From NCBI RefSeq assembly GCF_016629665.1, contig NZ_JAEPRQ010000003.1, positions 62,001-126,000 of the forward strand: DNA of 64,000 nucleotides. The letters run 5' to 3'. Positions 52,248-62,218 of the stretch are shown here, one piece after another. Source of the stretch: Paracoccus caeni. GTDB taxonomy: Bacteria > Pseudomonadota > Alphaproteobacteria > Rhodobacterales > Rhodobacteraceae. A program made the translations under genes and the position numbers. Each line of letters opens with the position of its first letter. The first letter of the stretch is position 1. A model generated the notes under the pieces. It saw nothing but the letters and a program-made list of their open reading frames with translations, searched no databases and had not been told where the DNA came from.

Positions 52248-53288
52248 ATGTTGTTGCTCGCCAGTCTGCTGGGGCTGGTTGTGGCGGGTCTGGCGATCGA
52301 CCTGTCCGGCTCCTCGGCTTCGGATGATGCGCTTGGACAGGATGATGATGACGACGGCCTTTCCGGCACAGGGCAGACGGTTGATGTTGCGCCTCTGCAT
52401 GTTGTTCTGGGTGAACCCGATCCGGGTGCCATCGGCGATACCCGCAGCAGCGAGGTAGAGACCGGCGGCCCGACCCCGGTTGAACCGCCCGTTGACGGGC
52501 TTACTGATCCCCCGGCACCGCAGATTCCTGTGCCCGATGGGCAGATCTATCTTGGTGGCGACGGTTCCGATTACCTGATGGGCGGTGCGGGTGGTGACTC
52601 GCTGGATGGCGGTGCGGGCGATGACGATCTGCGCGGCGGGCTTGGTGACGATACAATCCGGGCGGGCGACGGAAATGACTGGGTGCAGGGCGAGGCCGAA
52701 TATGGGCCGGGCGGCAATGACGAAATCTATGGTGGTGCGGGCAATGATCTGCTGGCCGGACAGTGCGGCGATGATCTGATCTGGGGTGAGCAGGGCGACG
52801 ACACCCTCTACGGTGGCGAAGGCAACGACACGCTTCATGGTGGCAGCGGCACTGACTGGCTGTCGGGAAATGATGGCGACGATGTGCTGATCTCGGGCGG
52901 CGGTGCCGACGATCTGGATGGCGGGCGCGGCAATGATCTGCTGATCGGGGACGACGACCCCGAGACCGTCTGGATGCATGGCGGCGAGGGCGACGATACG
53001 CTGATGCCGGGTGCGGGCGACTTTGCCGAAGGGTTGGCGGGCGCTGATCATTTCGTTCTGCGGCAGGTCGATGGCGAGGTGCCGGTGATCGCTGGTTACA
53101 ATGGCGTCGAGGATCAGATTTTCCTGCATTTACCCGCAGATATTGCCGTGAATGCTGAGATCGCCTTGCAGCGGGATCAGGATGATACGTTGCTGATCAC
53201 CGTCAACGGGTCGGCTATCGGTCGGTTGTTGCAGGATGGTGGTCTGACGGTTGAAGATATCGTCATCGTGCCTTTGGGCCAGCGGTGA
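52248..53288 (+). CDS. RTX (hemolysin-type calcium-binding repeat) protein with N-terminal membrane anchor
   Basis: 346 aa. N-terminal hydrophobic helix MLLLASLLGLVVAGLAIDL, an acidic/Pro-rich linker (about 25-100), then about eight RTX nonapeptides (GGAGGDSLDGGAGDDDLRGG and similar, 105-215) that bind calcium and fold outside the cell. The C-terminal part, from about 240, is a beta domain. Gene lengths and anchor recall small RTX proteins common in Rhodobacteraceae. No T1SS genes are adjacent. Confidence 0.85.
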   Translation: MLLLASLLGLVVAGLAIDLSGSSASDDALGQDDDDDGLSGTGQTVDVAPLHVVLGEPDPGAIGDTRSSEVETGGPTPVEPPVDGLTDPPAPQIPVPDGQIYLGGDGSDYLMGGAGGDSLDGGAGDDDLRGGLGDDTIRAGDGNDWVQGEAEYGPGGNDEIYGGAGNDLLAGQCGDDLIWGEQGDDTLYGGEGNDTLHGGSGTDWLSGNDGDDVLISGGGADDLDGGRGNDLLIGDDDPETVWMHGGEGDDTLMPGAGDFAEGLAGADHFVLRQVDGEVPVIAGYNGVEDQIFLHLPADIAVNAEIALQRDQDDTLLITVNGSAIGRLLQDGGLTVEDIVIVPLGQR

Positions 53289-53444
53289 GGGTGGCGGGAC
53301 GAAGGCGATCAAGAATCGCTTTCATTTCGACGACATTTCCCCTATAGGCGCTCATCTGCCCGGCTAGGGTAGGTGACTCCATGGGCCAGTGCTGGACGAC
53401 ATCCCGGCTTGCGCCATAACCCCAATTTCCGAAAGGAGACCCCG

Positions 53445-53714
53445 ATGTCGATTACTGTTGAAGAAAAAGCCCGCGTCATCAAAGAGTTCGGCACCGTTGC
53501 CGGTGACACCGGTTCGCCCGAAGTTCAGGTTGCGATCCTGTCGTCGCGTATTGCCACGCTGACCGAGCACTTCAAGACCCACAAGAAAGACAACCACTCG
53601 CGTCGTGGTCTTCTGAAGCTGGTCGCACAGCGCCGTAAGCTGCTGGACTATCTGAAGAAGAAAGACGAAGCCCGCTATACCGATCTGATCGGCAAGCTGG
53701 GTCTGCGTCGCTGA
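53445..53714 (+). CDS. rpsO: Ribosomal protein S15
   Basis: 89 aa, exactly the family length. [47 protein letters not shown] is unmistakable. GAAAGGAGACC precedes ATG 53445. S15 binds 16S rRNA and organises the small-subunit platform. Confidence 0.98.
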   Translation: MSITVEEKARVIKEFGTVAGDTGSPEVQVAILSSRIATLTEHFKTHKKDNHSRRGLLKLVAQRRKLLDYLKKKDEARYTDLIGKLGLRR

Positions 53715-53720
53715 GGTGAC

Positions 53721-53739
53721 GGTGGGCTGAAAGCCCACC
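53721..53739 (+). terminator. Hairpin after rpsO
   Basis: GGTGGGCT/AGCCCACC arms with a 3-nt loop, 6 bp after the stop. The downstream run CAAGGCTTTCT is T-poor. Confidence 0.6.
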
Positions 53740-53859
53740 CAAGGCTTTCTATGATGGCGTCCGTGGCGAAAGCTGCGGGCGTTTTTCTTTGCGCAACACC
53801 GCGTGGGTGTTGCGGTTTGGGTGTTAACTTGACGCAGAAATTGATCCTGCGGGTTGGGC

Positions 53860-53955
53860 CAGCAAATGCTGGAGTTTTAGCTGCACAGGGCGTGCACCGC
53901 GCATGCGCAGGACGTGCACAGGGCGTACACAGCTTGCGAACGGTGTGTTGCGTTC
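53860..53955 (+). repeat. 11-bp tandem repeat family B, copy B3, with leading palindrome
   Basis: Palindrome CAGCAAATGCTGG (53860-53872), then five 11-bp units at 53882-53936: TGCACAGGGCG, TGCACCGCGCA, TGCGCAGGACG, TGCACAGGGCG and TACACAGCTTG. The tail CGGTGTGTTGCG follows. Palindrome to unit 1 is again 22 bp. It is in the 263-bp gap between rpsO and the convergent ydeI; the rest of the gap shows no gene. Confidence 0.85.
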
Positions 53956-53977
53956 TGCCTGTGACCGCGCGGGACGA

Positions 53978-54565
53978 TCAGCGGTCCTGCATGCCTTTGC
54001 CCTGAAGGATACGCGGCGCGGCCTTGTCGATGCGTGAGGCGCGGGTGGCCGACTGTTTCGCCTGCGAGAAATGCAGCACCCAGCCACGGCGGCGACCGGG
54101 GGTCAGGGCCTCGAAGGCGGTGCGGAAATCGGTGTCGCTGTCCAGACGGGCCACCAGCTCCTCGGGGTAGTCCAGATCGTCCTTGGGGAAATCGACCTTC
54201 AGACCGGCCTTCTCATTCGCGATCGCCTCGTCGATATAGGCGAGAAGCACCGGCTTCAAAGCCTCGATCCGGGCGGTGTCGGTGAAATTCACACCGCGCG
54301 ACGAACGGGAATTGTCGCCGGGCGCTTCAAGGATGCCTTCGGAGTCTTTCAGCAGCACGCCCTTGAAAAAGCCCAGACTGGCGCGGTCCTTGAAGCCCCA
54401 GATGATCGCGACATTGGCGCCGTCATGGGTATAGACCGGCGAACGCCATTTGAATTCCTCTTTCAGCGGGCTTTCCAGCAGCAGGGCACGCAGCGCCAGA
54501 ACCTCGTCGCGCCAGTCGGTGATGCCTGCAAGAAGCTTGTCCACCTTCGGGTCGGTATCGCTCAT
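53978..54565 (-). CDS. ydeI: YdeI/OmdA-type protein (DUF1801)
   Basis: 195 aa. DUF1801 fold: WRDEVLALRALLLESPLKEEFKWRSPVYTHDGANVAIIWGFKDRASLGFFKG. The C-terminal YdeI/OmpD-associated part has FEALTPGRRRGWVLHFSQAKQSATRASRIDKAAPRILQGKG. Relatives have been linked to bacteriocin or antimicrobial peptide protection. No operon partner. Confidence 0.88.
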   Translation of the reverse strand: MSDTDPKVDKLLAGITDWRDEVLALRALLLESPLKEEFKWRSPVYTHDGANVAIIWGFKDRASLGFFKGVLLKDSEGILEAPGDNSRSSRGVNFTDTARIEALKPVLLAYIDEAIANEKAGLKVDFPKDDLDYPEELVARLDSDTDFRTAFEALTPGRRRGWVLHFSQAKQSATRASRIDKAAPRILQGKGMQDR

Positions 54566-54864
54566 TCTGCGGCTCCCTGTCGTGAACGGCTACTGTGGCC
54601 CGCGCGAGGAATGTTGTCGAGGCTGTCTAAAAGCGGCGATCCCGCCTTCGCTCGCGGTGGTGAATTTCGCGCTGGCATCTGTCACGCTTTCATGCGACCT
54701 GCGCTGCGGTGGAGAAAATCTTGATGTGGTTCGCGCGTCTTTCCCAAGTCCTGTGCGGGGATGGCGTGTGACAAAACCGGAAAGGCCCTCCCTTGAAAAC
54801 CCCTCCTCAATATTCCCCAGACACTGACGCGCGAAGCAAAGGGGCCACGCGCGGCCATGTCGTG

Positions 54865-56508
54865 ATGAACCGCCGACAGCTTCTTGGCTCGACCATTGCG
54901 GCGGCGGCGGTCGCGGCGCTTCCGATCCCGCAAGCGCGGGCGCAGGAAAACGCGCGCACCGTTGATGTCGTCCTGATCGGCGGCGGCATGATGAGCGCAA
55001 CCCTTGGCGTCCTGCTGCACGAGCTTGAGCCGGGCTGGACCTTCGAGATGATCGAGCGGCTGGATGCCGTGGCCGAGGAAAGCTCGAACGGGTGGAACAA
55101 TGCCGGCACCGGCCATTCGGCGCTGTGCGAGCTGAATTATACGCCCGAGGATGTGGACGGAAACGTCACCATCAACCGCGCCATTGCGATCAACGAGCAG
55201 TTCCAGATCTCGCGCCAGTTCTGGTCGCATCAGATCAATCGCGGCACGCTGAGCAATCCGCGATCCTTCATCAACTCGACCCCCCACATGAATCTGGTCT
55301 GGGGCGAGGAGAATGTCGATTACCTGCGCCGCCGCTATGAGGCGCTGCAGGCCAGCCCGCTTTTCGCCGGGATGGAGTTCACCACCGACCACGCGCAGAT
55401 TGCCGAATGGGTGCCGCTGATGATGGCGGGGCGCGATCCGGCGACGAAGCTGGCGGCGACGAAATCCAATCTGGGCACGGATGTGAATTTCGGCGAGATC
55501 ACCCGCCAATATGTGGACTATCTGTCCGGGCAGGATCAGTTCAGCCTGCGCGTCTCTGCCGAAGTCCGGGCGATCTTCCGCAATGAGGACGGGACGTGGC
55601 GCGTGACCTCGGCTGGGCCGGACGGTTCGGAAGAGGTGGTCAACGCGCGCTTTGTCTTTGTCGGCGGGGGCGGCGGCGCGCTGCCGCTGTTGCAGCTTTC
55701 GGGGATTGCCGAGATCGATGATTTCGCAGGCTTCCCGGTCGGCGGATCGTTCCTTGTGACCGAAAATCAGGAGATCGTGCAGCAGCATCTGGCGAAGGTC
55801 TATGGCAAGGCCTCGGTCGGGTCGCCGCCGATGTCGGTGCCGCATCTGGATACGCGGGTGCTGGACGGGAAAGAGGTTCTGCTGTTCGGTCCATTTGCCA
55901 CCTTCTCGACCAAGTTCCTGAAGAACGGGTCTTATTTCGATCTGCCCGCCTCGATCACGCTGGAAAATATCTGGCCGATGCTGAGCGTGGCCTGGGACGA
56001 ATTCGATCTGGTCAAATATCTGGCCGGTCAATTGATGATGTCGCAAGAGGACCGGATGGCGGCTTTGCGCGAATATTATCCGCAGGCCAAGGACGAGGAT
56101 TGGTATCTGTGGCAGGCCGGTCAGCGCGTGCAGATCATTCAGCGCGATGCGGATGAGGGTGGCGTTCTGAAGCTGGGGACCGAGATCGTCAGTGCCAGTG
56201 ACGGATCAATCGCGGGTCTGCTGGGCGCGTCGCCGGGCGCCTCGACAGCCGCGCCGATCATGCTGAATCTGCTGGAGCGGGTGTTTGCCGACCGGCTAGC
56301 CACGCCGGAATGGCAATCGAAGCTGCGCCAGATCGTGCCGAGCTATGGGATCGAGTTGAACGGCGACCCCGACATGATCGCCAGCATCTGGGCGATGACT
56401 GAAAAGACGCTGGATCTGGCAATCCCGTCGCCGCAGGTCGAGGGGGCGGTGATGCCGATGCCCGCGCCGGAAGGCGAGATCGAACGGGTGCCGGATATGG
56501 CGCTTTAA
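54865..56508 (+). CDS. mqo: Malate:quinone oxidoreductase with export signal
   Basis: 547 aa from ATG 54865. Mature domain begins [26 protein letters not shown] (FAD binding), then [33 protein letters not shown]. The N-terminus [26 protein letters not shown] is a twin-arginine-like signal with an A-x-A cleavage site. Oxidises malate to oxaloacetate and feeds quinone. A TTG at 54793 with GGAAAGG upstream is a rival start. The 54566-54864 gap has no other visible feature. Confidence 0.92.
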   Translation: MNRRQLLGSTIAAAAVAALPIPQARAQENARTVDVVLIGGGMMSATLGVLLHELEPGWTFEMIERLDAVAEESSNGWNNAGTGHSALCELNYTPEDVDGNVTINRAIAINEQFQISRQFWSHQINRGTLSNPRSFINSTPHMNLVWGEENVDYLRRRYEALQASPLFAGMEFTTDHAQIAEWVPLMMAGRDPATKLAATKSNLGTDVNFGEITRQYVDYLSGQDQFSLRVSAEVRAIFRNEDGTWRVTSAGPDGSEEVVNARFVFVGGGGGALPLLQLSGIAEIDDFAGFPVGGSFLVTENQEIVQQHLAKVYGKASVGSPPMSVPHLDTRVLDGKEVLLFGPFATFSTKFLKNGSYFDLPASITLENIWPMLSVAWDEFDLVKYLAGQLMMSQEDRMAALREYYPQAKDEDWYLWQAGQRVQIIQRDADEGGVLKLGTEIVSASDGSIAGLLGASPGASTAAPIMLNLLERVFADRLATPEWQSKLRQIVPSYGIELNGDPDMIASIWAMTEKTLDLAIPSPQVEGAVMPMPAPEGEIERVPDMAL

Positions 56509-56640
56509 GCTAACGTGCCGCGCCTGCCGTTATTCGCGGCGGGCGCGGAATTTCCCGGCGGATCGTCGGTGCCTGCCTTGTGAGGGGCATTTCGGCCCCT
56601 ATCTCTGGACGAAAGCCCCCTCTCGCGCTACGTCACCTGC

Positions 56641-57597
56641 ATGGAACATTCGATGTCGCCCCTGACCCTTTATCTTGCCGCGCCGCGCGGGTTTTGCGCC
56701 GGTGTGGACCGCGCGATCAAGATCGTCGAGATGGCGCTGACGAAATGGGGCGCGCCGGTCTATGTCCGGCACGAGATCGTCCATAACAAATATGTCGTTG
56801 ATTCTCTTCGTGAAAAAGGCGCGATCTTTGTCGAAGAGCTGGACGAATGCCCCGATGACCGCCCGGTGATCTTCTCGGCCCATGGCGTGCCGAAATCGGT
56901 CCCGGCCGAGGCGCAGCGGCGCAATATGATCCATGTGGACGCCACCTGTCCGCTGGTCACCAAGGTCCATAACGAAGCTGCGCGGCACCATTCCGACGGT
57001 TTGCAGATGGTCATGATCGGCCATGAGGGGCACCCGGAAGTGCTTGGGACCATGGGGCAATTGCCGGATGGCGAGGTGATCCTTGTCGAGACGGTCGAGG
57101 ATGTGGCGGCGATCCAGCCCCGCGATCCCGAGCGGCTGGCCTTCATCACCCAGACCACCCTGTCGGTCGATGATACCGCGGCGATTGTCGAGGCTTTGAA
57201 GCTGCGATTTCCGGCGATCACCGGCCCGGCGCGCGAAGATATCTGCTATGCGACGACCAACCGTCAGGCGGCGGTGAAGGCAGTGGCGCACAAGATCGAT
57301 GCGTTGCTGGTCATCGGTGCGCCGAATTCCAGCAATTCCAAGCGGTTGGTTGAAGTGGGCAGTGCTGCCGGTTGCGCCTATTCGCAGCTTGTCATGCGGG
57401 CCGATCAGATCGACTGGCGCGCGATTGAGGGTGCCCGTGCGGTTGGTGTGACCGCCGGTGCCAGCGCCCCCGAGGTGCTGGTGAACGAGGTGATCGACGC
57501 CTTCCGTGCCCGTTATGACGTCACCGTGGAACTGGTTGAGACAGCGCAGGAAAATATCGAATTCAAGGTTCCGCGTGTCTTGCGCGAAAGCGCCTGA
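56641..57597 (+). CDS. ispH: 4-hydroxy-3-methylbut-2-enyl diphosphate reductase
   Basis: 318 aa. Last step of the MEP isoprenoid pathway, using a 4Fe-4S cluster. Cluster cysteines lie in [24 protein letters not shown] and [11 protein letters not shown]; the catalytic Glu-Thr-Asn region is present. ATG 56641 or ATG 56653 may be the start. It leads the ispH-GST-LysE-rnhA-TRIC run. Confidence 0.96.
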   Translation: MEHSMSPLTLYLAAPRGFCAGVDRAIKIVEMALTKWGAPVYVRHEIVHNKYVVDSLREKGAIFVEELDECPDDRPVIFSAHGVPKSVPAEAQRRNMIHVDATCPLVTKVHNEAARHHSDGLQMVMIGHEGHPEVLGTMGQLPDGEVILVETVEDVAAIQPRDPERLAFITQTTLSVDDTAAIVEALKLRFPAITGPAREDICYATTNRQAAVKAVAHKIDALLVIGAPNSSNSKRLVEVGSAAGCAYSQLVMRADQIDWRAIEGARAVGVTAGASAPEVLVNEVIDAFRARYDVTVELVETAQENIEFKVPRVLRESA

Positions 57598-57642
57598 ACC
57601 GCCACTCTCCGCCCTTGCATCTTTTTGGCGGGAAGGACCGTG

Positions 57643-58248
57643 ATGAAGCTTTATTCGATGCCCTCTTCGGGAAACAGCTACAAGGTGCGGTTGCTGCTGG
57701 CATTGCTGGGGCGCGACTATGAGATCGTGCATGTCGAGGACGCATCCCCCGCGCTGGCCGAGGCCAAGGCAGAGGGTCGGTTACCCTTCGGCAAGGCTCC
57801 GGTGCTGGAGCTTGATGATGGTCGGTTACTGCCGGAATCGAATGCGATCATCTATCATCTGGCCGAGGGCTCGACCTATATCCCGACCGATCCGCTGCAG
57901 CGGGCCACGATGCTGAGCTGGCTTTTCTGGGAGCAGAATCAGCATGAAGGCGTGGTCGCGGTGCGTGGGGCGCTGAATTTCTATCCAAGCCGCAAGCATC
58001 TGGCGACGCCCGAGCGGATGGCCGATTTGCTGGATCGCGGGCATGCGTTGCTGCAGATCATGGAGGATCGGCTGAAGGGCCACGACTGGCTGGCGGGCGA
58101 TCAGATGAGCGTCGCGGACATCTCGCTTTACGGCTACACTCACACCGCGGGCGCACGGGGCGGCTTTGACATGGCGCGTTTCCCCGCAATCAATCAATGG
58201 CTTGGGCGCATTCAGGCCCTGCCCGGATATGTAAGGATCGATGCATGA
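57643..58248 (+). CDS. Glutathione S-transferase family protein
   Basis: 201 aa. MKLYSMPSSGNSYKVRLLLALLGRDYEIVHVE is the thioredoxin-like start, KAPVLELDDGRLLPESNAIIYHLAEG the glutathione loop, and DWLAGDQMSVADISLYGYTH the helical domain. GGAAGGA precedes ATG 57643, 45 bp after ispH. Its stop overlaps the LysE-type gene as ATGA. Confidence 0.92.
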   Translation: MKLYSMPSSGNSYKVRLLLALLGRDYEIVHVEDASPALAEAKAEGRLPFGKAPVLELDDGRLLPESNAIIYHLAEGSTYIPTDPLQRATMLSWLFWEQNQHEGVVAVRGALNFYPSRKHLATPERMADLLDRGHALLQIMEDRLKGHDWLAGDQMSVADISLYGYTHTAGARGGFDMARFPAINQWLGRIQALPGYVRIDA

Positions 58249-58847
58249 GCCTCGACTATCTTCTGACGGTTCTGATCGTCTGCGTCTCACCGGGAATCGG
58301 TGTCATCTACACGCTGTCGATGACGCTGGGCGGGGGGATGCGGGCGGGCTTCTGGGCTTCGGTCGGCTGCACCATCGCGACGGTGTTTCACATGATCGTT
58401 GCCATGGCCGGGTTGGCGGCCGTGCTGCATACCAGCGCGGTGCTGTTCCAGATCATCAAATTCGCGGGCGTGGCCTATCTGTTGTGGATGGCTTGGGCGG
58501 TGCTGAAGGATCGTGGCAGCATGTCGGTTGTTCCGGCGAAACCGGCCACGGCGGGACGGATCGTCTGGCGGGGCATTTTGCTGAATCTTTTGAACCCGAA
58601 ACTGCCCTTGTTCTTCGTGGCCTTCATTCCGCAATTCATGCCCGCAGGCTCGGGCATGGGGTTGCTGATCGAACTGGGCGCGGTCTTCTCTGGCGTCACC
58701 TTCCTGACCTTTATTGGCTACGCGATTCTGGCCGCTTGCGGGCGTGATGCGCTGCTGGCCTCCGAGACGACGATGCGCTGGATGCGACGCGCCTTTGCGG
58801 CATCCTTTGCGGCGCTTGGGCTGAAACTGGCGGTGGCGCGGGCGTGA
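58245..58847 (+). CDS. LysE/RhtB family exporter
   Basis: 200 aa, six transmembrane helices. [38 protein letters not shown] and [24 protein letters not shown] are typical of LysE-type translocators. Exports an amino acid or related small molecule. Overlaps the GST gene and the rnhA start (GTGA). Confidence 0.9.
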   Translation: MSLDYLLTVLIVCVSPGIGVIYTLSMTLGGGMRAGFWASVGCTIATVFHMIVAMAGLAAVLHTSAVLFQIIKFAGVAYLLWMAWAVLKDRGSMSVVPAKPATAGRIVWRGILLNLLNPKLPLFFVAFIPQFMPAGSGMGLLIELGAVFSGVTFLTFIGYAILAACGRDALLASETTMRWMRRAFAASFAALGLKLAVARA

Positions 58848-59308
58848 CGGAACTGCATGCATGGACCGACGGCGCGTGCAGCGGCAATCCCGGCCCCGGT
58901 GGCTGGGGCGTGCTGATGCGGGCGCTGGATGGCGACAAGATCCTGAAAGAGCGTGAGCTTGCCGGCGGTGAGGCCGACACGACCAACAACCGGATGGAAC
59001 TGATGGCGGCGATTTCGGCGCTGGAGGTGCTGACCCGGCCAAGCCAGATCATCATCACCACCGACAGCGCCTATGTTAAGAACGGCGTGACCCAGTGGAT
59101 TCACGGCTGGAAGCGGAACGGGTGGCGGACTGCGGACAAGAAGCCGGTCAAGAATGTCGAATTGTGGCAGCGTCTGGACGAGGCGCAGAAGCGGCATCAG
59201 GTCGAATGGCGCTGGATCAAGGGCCATGCCGGCCATGCCGAGAATGAGCGTGCGGATGAATTGGCGCGGGCCGGGATGGCCCCGTTCAAGGAAGCCGCTG
59301 CGACATGA
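58844..59308 (+). CDS. rnhA: Ribonuclease HI
   Basis: 154 aa. Catalytic acidic residues in [38 protein letters not shown] and [10 protein letters not shown]. Degrades RNA in RNA-DNA hybrids. Start is GTG 58844, overlapping the LysE stop as GTGA. Overlaps the next gene by 4 bp. Confidence 0.97.
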   Translation: MTELHAWTDGACSGNPGPGGWGVLMRALDGDKILKERELAGGEADTTNNRMELMAAISALEVLTRPSQIIITTDSAYVKNGVTQWIHGWKRNGWRTADKKPVKNVELWQRLDEAQKRHQVEWRWIKGHAGHAENERADELARAGMAPFKEAAAT

Positions 59309-59943
59309 ACCTGACCGCGATCCTGCCGGTTCTGGATTATGGATCGGTGCTGATCTTCGCGCTGACCGGCGCGCTGGTTGCCAGCCGCGCCCAGCTTGAT
59401 CCGGTAGGGTTCATCTTTATGGCGGCGCTGACAGCTGTTGGCGGCGGCACCTTGCGCGATCTTCTGCTGGGGCGGGAATTCGTTTTCTGGGTGGCGCGAC
59501 CGTCCTATGTGCTGATGGCGGCGGCGGCGGCCTTGCTGGTCTTCTGGACGGCGCATCTGTTCGAAAGCCGATATAAATGGCTGGTCTGGCTGGATAGTGT
59601 GGCGCTGTCGGTTGCGGTTGCGGCGGGCGCTGGTGTGGCGATGGATGGCGGCTTTGGGCCGGTGATCATCATCATCATGGGTGTCGTGACCGGGACATTC
59701 GGCGGGTTGATGCGCGATGTCGTCGGCAATGAGGTGCCGCTGGTTCTGAAGCAGGGCGAGCTTTACCTGACGGCGGCCTTTGGCGGGGCGACGGCGGCGG
59801 TTCTGCTGGATATCTGCGGGTTCGAGCGGGTCGTCGCGTTGATCTGCGGCGGGATTGTCGTCTGGACCCTGCGGGCGGGCAGTTTGTGGTGGGGCTGGAA
59901 GCTGCCGGTTTACAAGCCTCGCCCGCCACGCAACCGGGGATAG
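59305..59943 (+). CDS. TRIC-type cation channel family protein (UPF0126)
   Basis: 212 aa, seven transmembrane helices. [48 protein letters not shown] and its internal duplicate [24 protein letters not shown] are the two GGGT-R/K-D repeats of bacterial TRIC. A potassium/sodium channel is likely. Last gene of the overlapping operon. Confidence 0.9.
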   Translation: MNLTAILPVLDYGSVLIFALTGALVASRAQLDPVGFIFMAALTAVGGGTLRDLLLGREFVFWVARPSYVLMAAAAALLVFWTAHLFESRYKWLVWLDSVALSVAVAAGAGVAMDGGFGPVIIIIMGVVTGTFGGLMRDVVGNEVPLVLKQGELYLTAAFGGATAAVLLDICGFERVVALICGGIVVWTLRAGSLWWGWKLPVYKPRPPRNRG

Positions 59944-59979
59944 CCGGGGCGCTTCGCCCCCGGACCCCCGAGGATATTT
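59943..59979. repeat. Rhodobacteraceae-type intergenic hairpin element
   Basis: CCGGGGCG and CGCCCCCGG hairpin followed by ACCCCCGAGGATATTT. From memory this ending is very frequent at gene ends in this family; no search was run. Overlaps the TRIC stop region and serves as a likely terminator. Confidence 0.6.
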
Positions 59980-59993
59980 CTTTGAAGAAGAAG

Positions 59994-60398
59994 CTATCGG
60001 AGTGAGGGCGGCGCGCCGGTCGGGCGTGTGTCCTCTTCCACGCCGAGGCGTAGGCCGCGTCCGATGCGATGGGCAAGCGCGGACCAGCTTGCGGCCTGAT
60101 GTTCCGGCAGCGATTTGGTCAGGGTGTCATCGAACAGCGCCAGCCAATGCGCGAAATGTTCGGGTTTCACATCGCCTGCGGCACGGTGGACCTGCATCGG
60201 ATTGCCGTCATAGGCGGGCTGGCCAAGGATCGCCTTGCGCCAGAAGCGGGCGATCTTGGCCTCGTGTTCTGGCCAGTCGGTGACATGGTTGGCAAAGACC
60301 GGGCCAAGGATGTCGTGGCGGCGGATGCGGGCGTAGAAGGTCGCGACGATCCGGTCGATCTGGTCTTCGGTGATGGGGAAGCGGGGCGGCAGGGTCAT
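59994..60398 (-). CDS. Group III truncated haemoglobin
   Basis: 134 aa. ITEDQIDRIVATFYARIRRHDILGPVFANHV, then WRKAILGQPAYDGNPMQVHRA with the proximal His in QVHRA, and a distal His region in WPEHEAKIARFW. Heme protein handling O2, NO or peroxide. ATG overlaps the flavin-monooxygenase stop by 4 bp. Confidence 0.88.
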   Translation of the reverse strand: MTLPPRFPITEDQIDRIVATFYARIRRHDILGPVFANHVTDWPEHEAKIARFWRKAILGQPAYDGNPMQVHRAAGDVKPEHFAHWLALFDDTLTKSLPEHQAASWSALAHRIGRGLRLGVEEDTRPTGAPPSLR

Positions 60399-61603
60399 GC
60401 AGCCTCCGGCAGCAGTTCGGGGCGGGGATCGGGGAAATGCTCGCCCGCGATCGGTGGCAGCAGCGTGCCCGCGACCAGATGGGTCAGGATCTGGCGAATG
60501 CCCGGCAGTCGCGCAGTGGGGGCCAGCAGGTGATCGCGCAGCAGCGGCAGGGCGCGGCTGTGCGACTGATACATCGGGGTGAAGGCCGCGCTCATCATCT
60601 GGTAGCTGCGGATATGCCAGCGGCGCATCTGGGCATAGGCGGGCAAAGCCTCGTGCAGCGGTTGGCGCAGGGCCAGCGCGAGGGCGCAGGCGTCAAGCAG
60701 CGCCATATTCGCCCCCTGACCAAGTTGCGGGCTGGCGCGGTGGGCCGCGTCGCCGATATGGACCAGCGCCTCGGCATAGGGGCGGCGGAGGGTGCCGTGG
60801 GTATAGGTGGCCGGGGTCAGCGCCCCACGCGCGAGATTGGCGAGGAAGGGGCGGGTTTCGGGCCAGAAGGCCATCACCTGATCGCGCCACGCATCGAAGG
60901 GACGGTCCGACCAGTCGGGAATGCTTTTGGCGGGCAGCGACCAGAAGACAGCCGCCATCGGGGTCGGGTCGTCGGGCAGGTGGCCGATGGGCAGAATGCC
61001 CGCCATGTGGTCTGCGCGGCGGTAGCATTGGCGCAACTCGGTCCGCGGAAGGTTGGTGGCGTCGGGCCAAGGCACGCTGGCCCAGAGCGCACCGAAGTTA
61101 AGCGGGCGGGCCTTCAGCGGCGATAGTGGTGAGCGACTGCCCGAGGCGTCTATGATCAGATCGAACGGGCCTTCGCGGCGGCCATCCTTCAGGTGCAGCA
61201 TCCGTTTCGCGCCGGTCAGAGGCGCATCGGTGATGATGGCAGAGGTGATGACCGGGATCGCCTTGGCCGCGACCTGTTGCCAGAGCAGATCGAACAGGCT
61301 GGATCTGTGAAAGGCGCGGCCCGGCGCACCAGCGGGGTAAGAGACATCAAGGATGCGGCGGCCGGATTTCGCCTCGTGACCCAGCATGTGTTGGACGGGT
61401 GAGGACAGTGCCCGCGCCTGTTCGCCCGCGCCCAGGATGTCCAGAACCGCAAGCCCGACCGGCTGGATCACCAGTCCGGAGCCGACCGGACGGGGGTGGT
61501 CGAAGCGTTCGAACAGCACCGGGCGGTGGCCTTCGCCTGCGCAGAGAATGGCTGCGGCGAGACCGCCGATCCCTGCTCCGACGATGGCGATGTCCTTGGT
61601 CAT
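60395..61603 (-). CDS. FAD-dependent monooxygenase (PHBH-like)
   Basis: 402 aa. DIAIVGAGIGGLAAAILCAGEGHRPVLFER is the Rossmann FAD site, FDLIIDASGSRSPL follows, and VHIGDAAHRASPQLGQGANMALLDACAL is the second FAD motif. UbiH/salicylate hydroxylase family; likely ring hydroxylation with NAD(P)H, substrate unknown. AGGAAG precedes ATG 61603. Paired with a truncated haemoglobin gene. Confidence 0.88.
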   Translation of the reverse strand: MTKDIAIVGAGIGGLAAAILCAGEGHRPVLFERFDHPRPVGSGLVIQPVGLAVLDILGAGEQARALSSPVQHMLGHEAKSGRRILDVSYPAGAPGRAFHRSSLFDLLWQQVAAKAIPVITSAIITDAPLTGAKRMLHLKDGRREGPFDLIIDASGSRSPLSPLKARPLNFGALWASVPWPDATNLPRTELRQCYRRADHMAGILPIGHLPDDPTPMAAVFWSLPAKSIPDWSDRPFDAWRDQVMAFWPETRPFLANLARGALTPATYTHGTLRRPYAEALVHIGDAAHRASPQLGQGANMALLDACALALALRQPLHEALPAYAQMRRWHIRSYQMMSAAFTPMYQSHSRALPLLRDHLLAPTARLPGIRQILTHLVAGTLLPPIAGEHFPDPRPELLPEAA

Positions 61604-61720
61604 GTTCACTTCCTGCGACAGGCGGCGCGGGGACGCAAGCCGACAGTTTGACGCTGGCGGGGCGGGCTGCTATCCGCGCGGCTCCGGTCGCAGCCCACCC
61701 GGTCAAAACAGGAGCATCAG

Positions 61721-62182
61721 ATGAGCCATTATACCGACGCGCTGACCCAGCTTGGCGCAAAGATCGATCTGCCGGACAGTCCCGAACAGGCCGTGCTGGA
61801 ACGGGTGCCGAACCCGCAGCCGGGCGAGGCTTATGTCGTCCGCTTCACGCAGCCCGAATTCACCAGCCTGTGCCCGATCACCGGCCAGCCCGATTTCGCG
61901 CATCTGGTCATCGATTATGTGCCGGATGAGTGGCTGGTCGAGTCAAAGTCGCTGAAACTATATCTGGGCAGTTTCCGCAATCACGGTGCGTTCCACGAGG
62001 ATTGTACCGTCGGGATCGGCAAGCGGCTGGTGCAGTTGCTGGCGCCGCAATGGCTGCGGATCGGCGGATACTGGTATCCGCGGGGTGGCATGCCGATCGA
62101 CGTGTTCTGGCAGAGCGGGGCCGTGCCTGCCGGGCTTTGGCTGCCCGATCAGGGCGTGCCGGGGTATCGCGGGCGGGGGTAG
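61721..62182 (+). CDS. queF: NADPH-dependent 7-cyano-7-deazaguanine reductase (preQ0 reductase)
   Basis: 153 aa, short unimodular QueF. Catalytic Cys in [33 protein letters not shown] and [16 protein letters not shown] are family motifs. Makes preQ1 for queuosine in tRNA. No preQ1 riboswitch fold was seen upstream. Confidence 0.95.
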   Translation: MSHYTDALTQLGAKIDLPDSPEQAVLERVPNPQPGEAYVVRFTQPEFTSLCPITGQPDFAHLVIDYVPDEWLVESKSLKLYLGSFRNHGAFHEDCTVGIGKRLVQLLAPQWLRIGGYWYPRGGMPIDVFWQSGAVPAGLWLPDQGVPGYRGRG

Positions 62183-62218
62183 CTGCGGCGGTCATTGGCC
62201 CGACCGCAGACCCGTTTC

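Noticed and set aside
61604..61720. PreQ1 riboswitch ahead of queF
   Set aside because: The leader is short and lacks the conserved preQ1 pattern.
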